Assembly (NCBI GenBank): GCA_025363695.1
Contig: JANYDI010000114.1
Location: 1 to 5,780, forward strand
Direction: 5' to 3'
DNA from: Opitutia bacterium
GTDB taxonomy: Bacteria > Verrucomicrobiota > Verrucomicrobiia > Opitutales > JANYDI01
Length of the DNA stretch: 5,780 nucleotides
Shown: one piece after another, positions 4,838-5,780 of the stretch
Position numbering within the stretch: position 1 is the first letter of the stretch
Layout of the letters: the number at the start of each line of letters is the position of its first letter
Program-made: the position numbers and the translations under genes
The notes under the pieces: generated by a model
What the model was told of the DNA's origin: nothing
Databases searched by the model: none
Seen by the model: only the letters and a program-made list of their open reading frames with translations

Positions 4838-5780
4838 ATGATGGACCTACACCAAGTCATAGACGACTTGCAAGAGCGCGGACTTTTAGGCCGGATGCGG
4901 TCTCGGTCCGGTGATAATATACAATTCAGTTGCCCCTTTGTGGATAACCACGGGGGGAAGACCTGGCAGAAGTCGCCCAGCTTCGGTATCCGGGATACCG
5001 ACGCCCCTGGGCGTCCCGCGGGTGCGTGGAACTGCTTCTCCTGCCACTCGGGGAGCAAGGACATCGCCGACCTGTGGTCGCTGCTTACCGGACAGACCGT
5101 TGATGAAGCTCGTGAGGAGTTCAGTCAGGCCGAGGTCCTCATCGACACCGTGCTCGCCGCAGTTCACAAGCTGGATGAGAAGATAAATCTGGTGGTTACC
5201 TGCCTCACGGACTGGCCGAAGACCACGCCTCTAGAGAGCTGCCAGCTCGCCAAGGACTACCTAACTGGCCGCGGGGTAGGCCCGGAGCAATGGGAAAAGC
5301 TCGGACTAGAGTGGTGCGGCGAACCCAACATGCCCATGCGCGTCGACAAAAAGCACGACAAGGACTACGAGAAGTCCAGCGTGAAGGGGAACCGTATAAT
5401 CATCCCCGTGTGGTGGCAGGGGCGCCGTATCGGCTACAGCAGCCGCGCTGTGGGCTACGAGACCGACCTGAAGTACTATCGCCCTATGACCAACATGCAG
5501 ACCACCTTCTACGACCCCTACGACGTTCTTACGGGTGCCCGGGGGCTAGTCTTTGTTGTCGAGGGGGAGTTCGACGTGTGGGCGGCCAACCATGAGGGAC
5601 TCCCAACCGTGGGGAGCTGGGGAAGCGGCCTCACGCGACACCAGGCCAAGATACTCGCAAGGTTCCACAACGTGGTGTTCCTCTACGACCCCGACAAAGC
5701 TGGCGTGCGCGGTGTCGCGCGTGTTGGCGACATGTTCGGCGGCATGTTGAAGTGGCGAGCGCTCTGGCTTCCCACAGGTA
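4838..5780 (+). CDS. dnaG: DnaG-type primase, CHC2 zinc finger and Toprim (3' end outside window)
   Basis: The frame is open from ATG 4838 to the window end (314 residues seen), and its protein is a phage primase that makes RNA primers for the DnaB helicase. The N-terminal zinc ribbon shows Cys32, His38, Cys66 and Cys69 (SCPFVDNH and NCFSCHSG), the CHC2 pattern. The middle part (KGNRIIIPVWWQGRRIGYSSR and KYYRP) fits the primase core leading into Toprim. Toprim has its acidic motif VEGEFD (Glu242, Asp246), a TVGSWGSGLT strand-turn, and FLYDPDKAG (Asp284, Asp286). GGGGA (4828-4832) lies 5 bases before ATG 4838 and 8 before ATG 4841; either may start, with little effect. It follows the AT-rich island and so may be separately transcribed. 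The gene is cut by the window edge, not by mutation. Whether a C-terminal helicase-binding domain or a fused helicase follows cannot be seen. Confidence 0.9.
   Translation, partial: MMDLHQVIDDLQERGLLGRMRSRSGDNIQFSCPFVDNHGGKTWQKSPSFGIRDTDAPGRPAGAWNCFSCHSGSKDIADLWSLLTGQTVDEAREEFSQAEVLIDTVLAAVHKLDEKINLVVTCLTDWPKTTPLESCQLAKDYLTGRGVGPEQWEKLGLEWCGEPNMPMRVDKKHDKDYEKSSVKGNRIIIPVWWQGRRIGYSSRAVGYETDLKYYRPMTNMQTTFYDPYDVLTGARGLVFVVEGEFDVWAANHEGLPTVGSWGSGLTRHQAKILARFHNVVFLYDPDKAGVRGVARVGDMFGGMLKWRALWLPTG

Overview
The window is a lytic- or temperate-phage-style DNA replication module from a tailed bacteriophage or prophage. All recognisable genes lie on the + strand. They are tightly packed with 4-base or slightly longer stop/start overlaps, have clear Shine-Dalgarno sequences, and encode the usual phage replication set in a familiar order. 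Nothing in the sequence fixes the host. The moderately GC-rich coding DNA and GGAG-type ribosome sites are bacterial, but no host marker is present.

Left part (1-1032): the C-terminal end of a SNF2/SMARCAL1-like helicase whose motifs V and VI look degenerate. Next comes a small acidic/basic protein coupled to it by a TGATG junction. Both proteins carry versions of one short motif, roughly (Y/F)-x-(D/E)-R-(G/N)-x-(L/F)-(S/T)-x-x-Q-x-x-x-V: once at the end of the helicase and twice in the small protein.

Control region (1033-1286): no gene is seen. It holds a set of hairpins, a 13-base near-perfect direct repeat, a plausible sigma70 promoter and a bidirectional terminator-like hairpin with T-tracts. 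An 11-residue leader ORF (1287-1322) with a good ribosome site follows. It ends in an ATGA overlap with the replication initiator gene, which has no ribosome site of its own.

Replication core (1319-4584): a winged-helix replication initiator (replisome organizer), a DnaC/IstB-type helicase loader with an N-terminal zinc motif and an altered Walker A, a RuvC-like Holliday junction resolvase, and a DnaB-type replicative helicase. The initiator gene contains tandem 11-bp repeats in its linker-coding part followed by an AT-rich tract. This is the arrangement of an intragenic phage origin such as that in lambda O. A working model is that the initiator binds the repeats, the loader delivers DnaB, and the primase lays down primers. 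RuvC-like and SNF2-like proteins would handle branched intermediates.

Right part (4585-5780): an AT-rich break with a near-consensus promoter and a small basic protein containing a GGRPKK motif. After it comes a DnaG-type primase (CHC2 zinc finger plus Toprim) that runs off the window end.

Most noteworthy: the putative origin inside the initiator gene, the leader-peptide coupling, the degenerate SNF2 motifs with the shared repeat, the Gly-to-Lys change in the loader P-loop, and the AT-rich promoter island before the primase. The overall gene set is ordinary for phages. I do not see clear evidence for a wholly new system.
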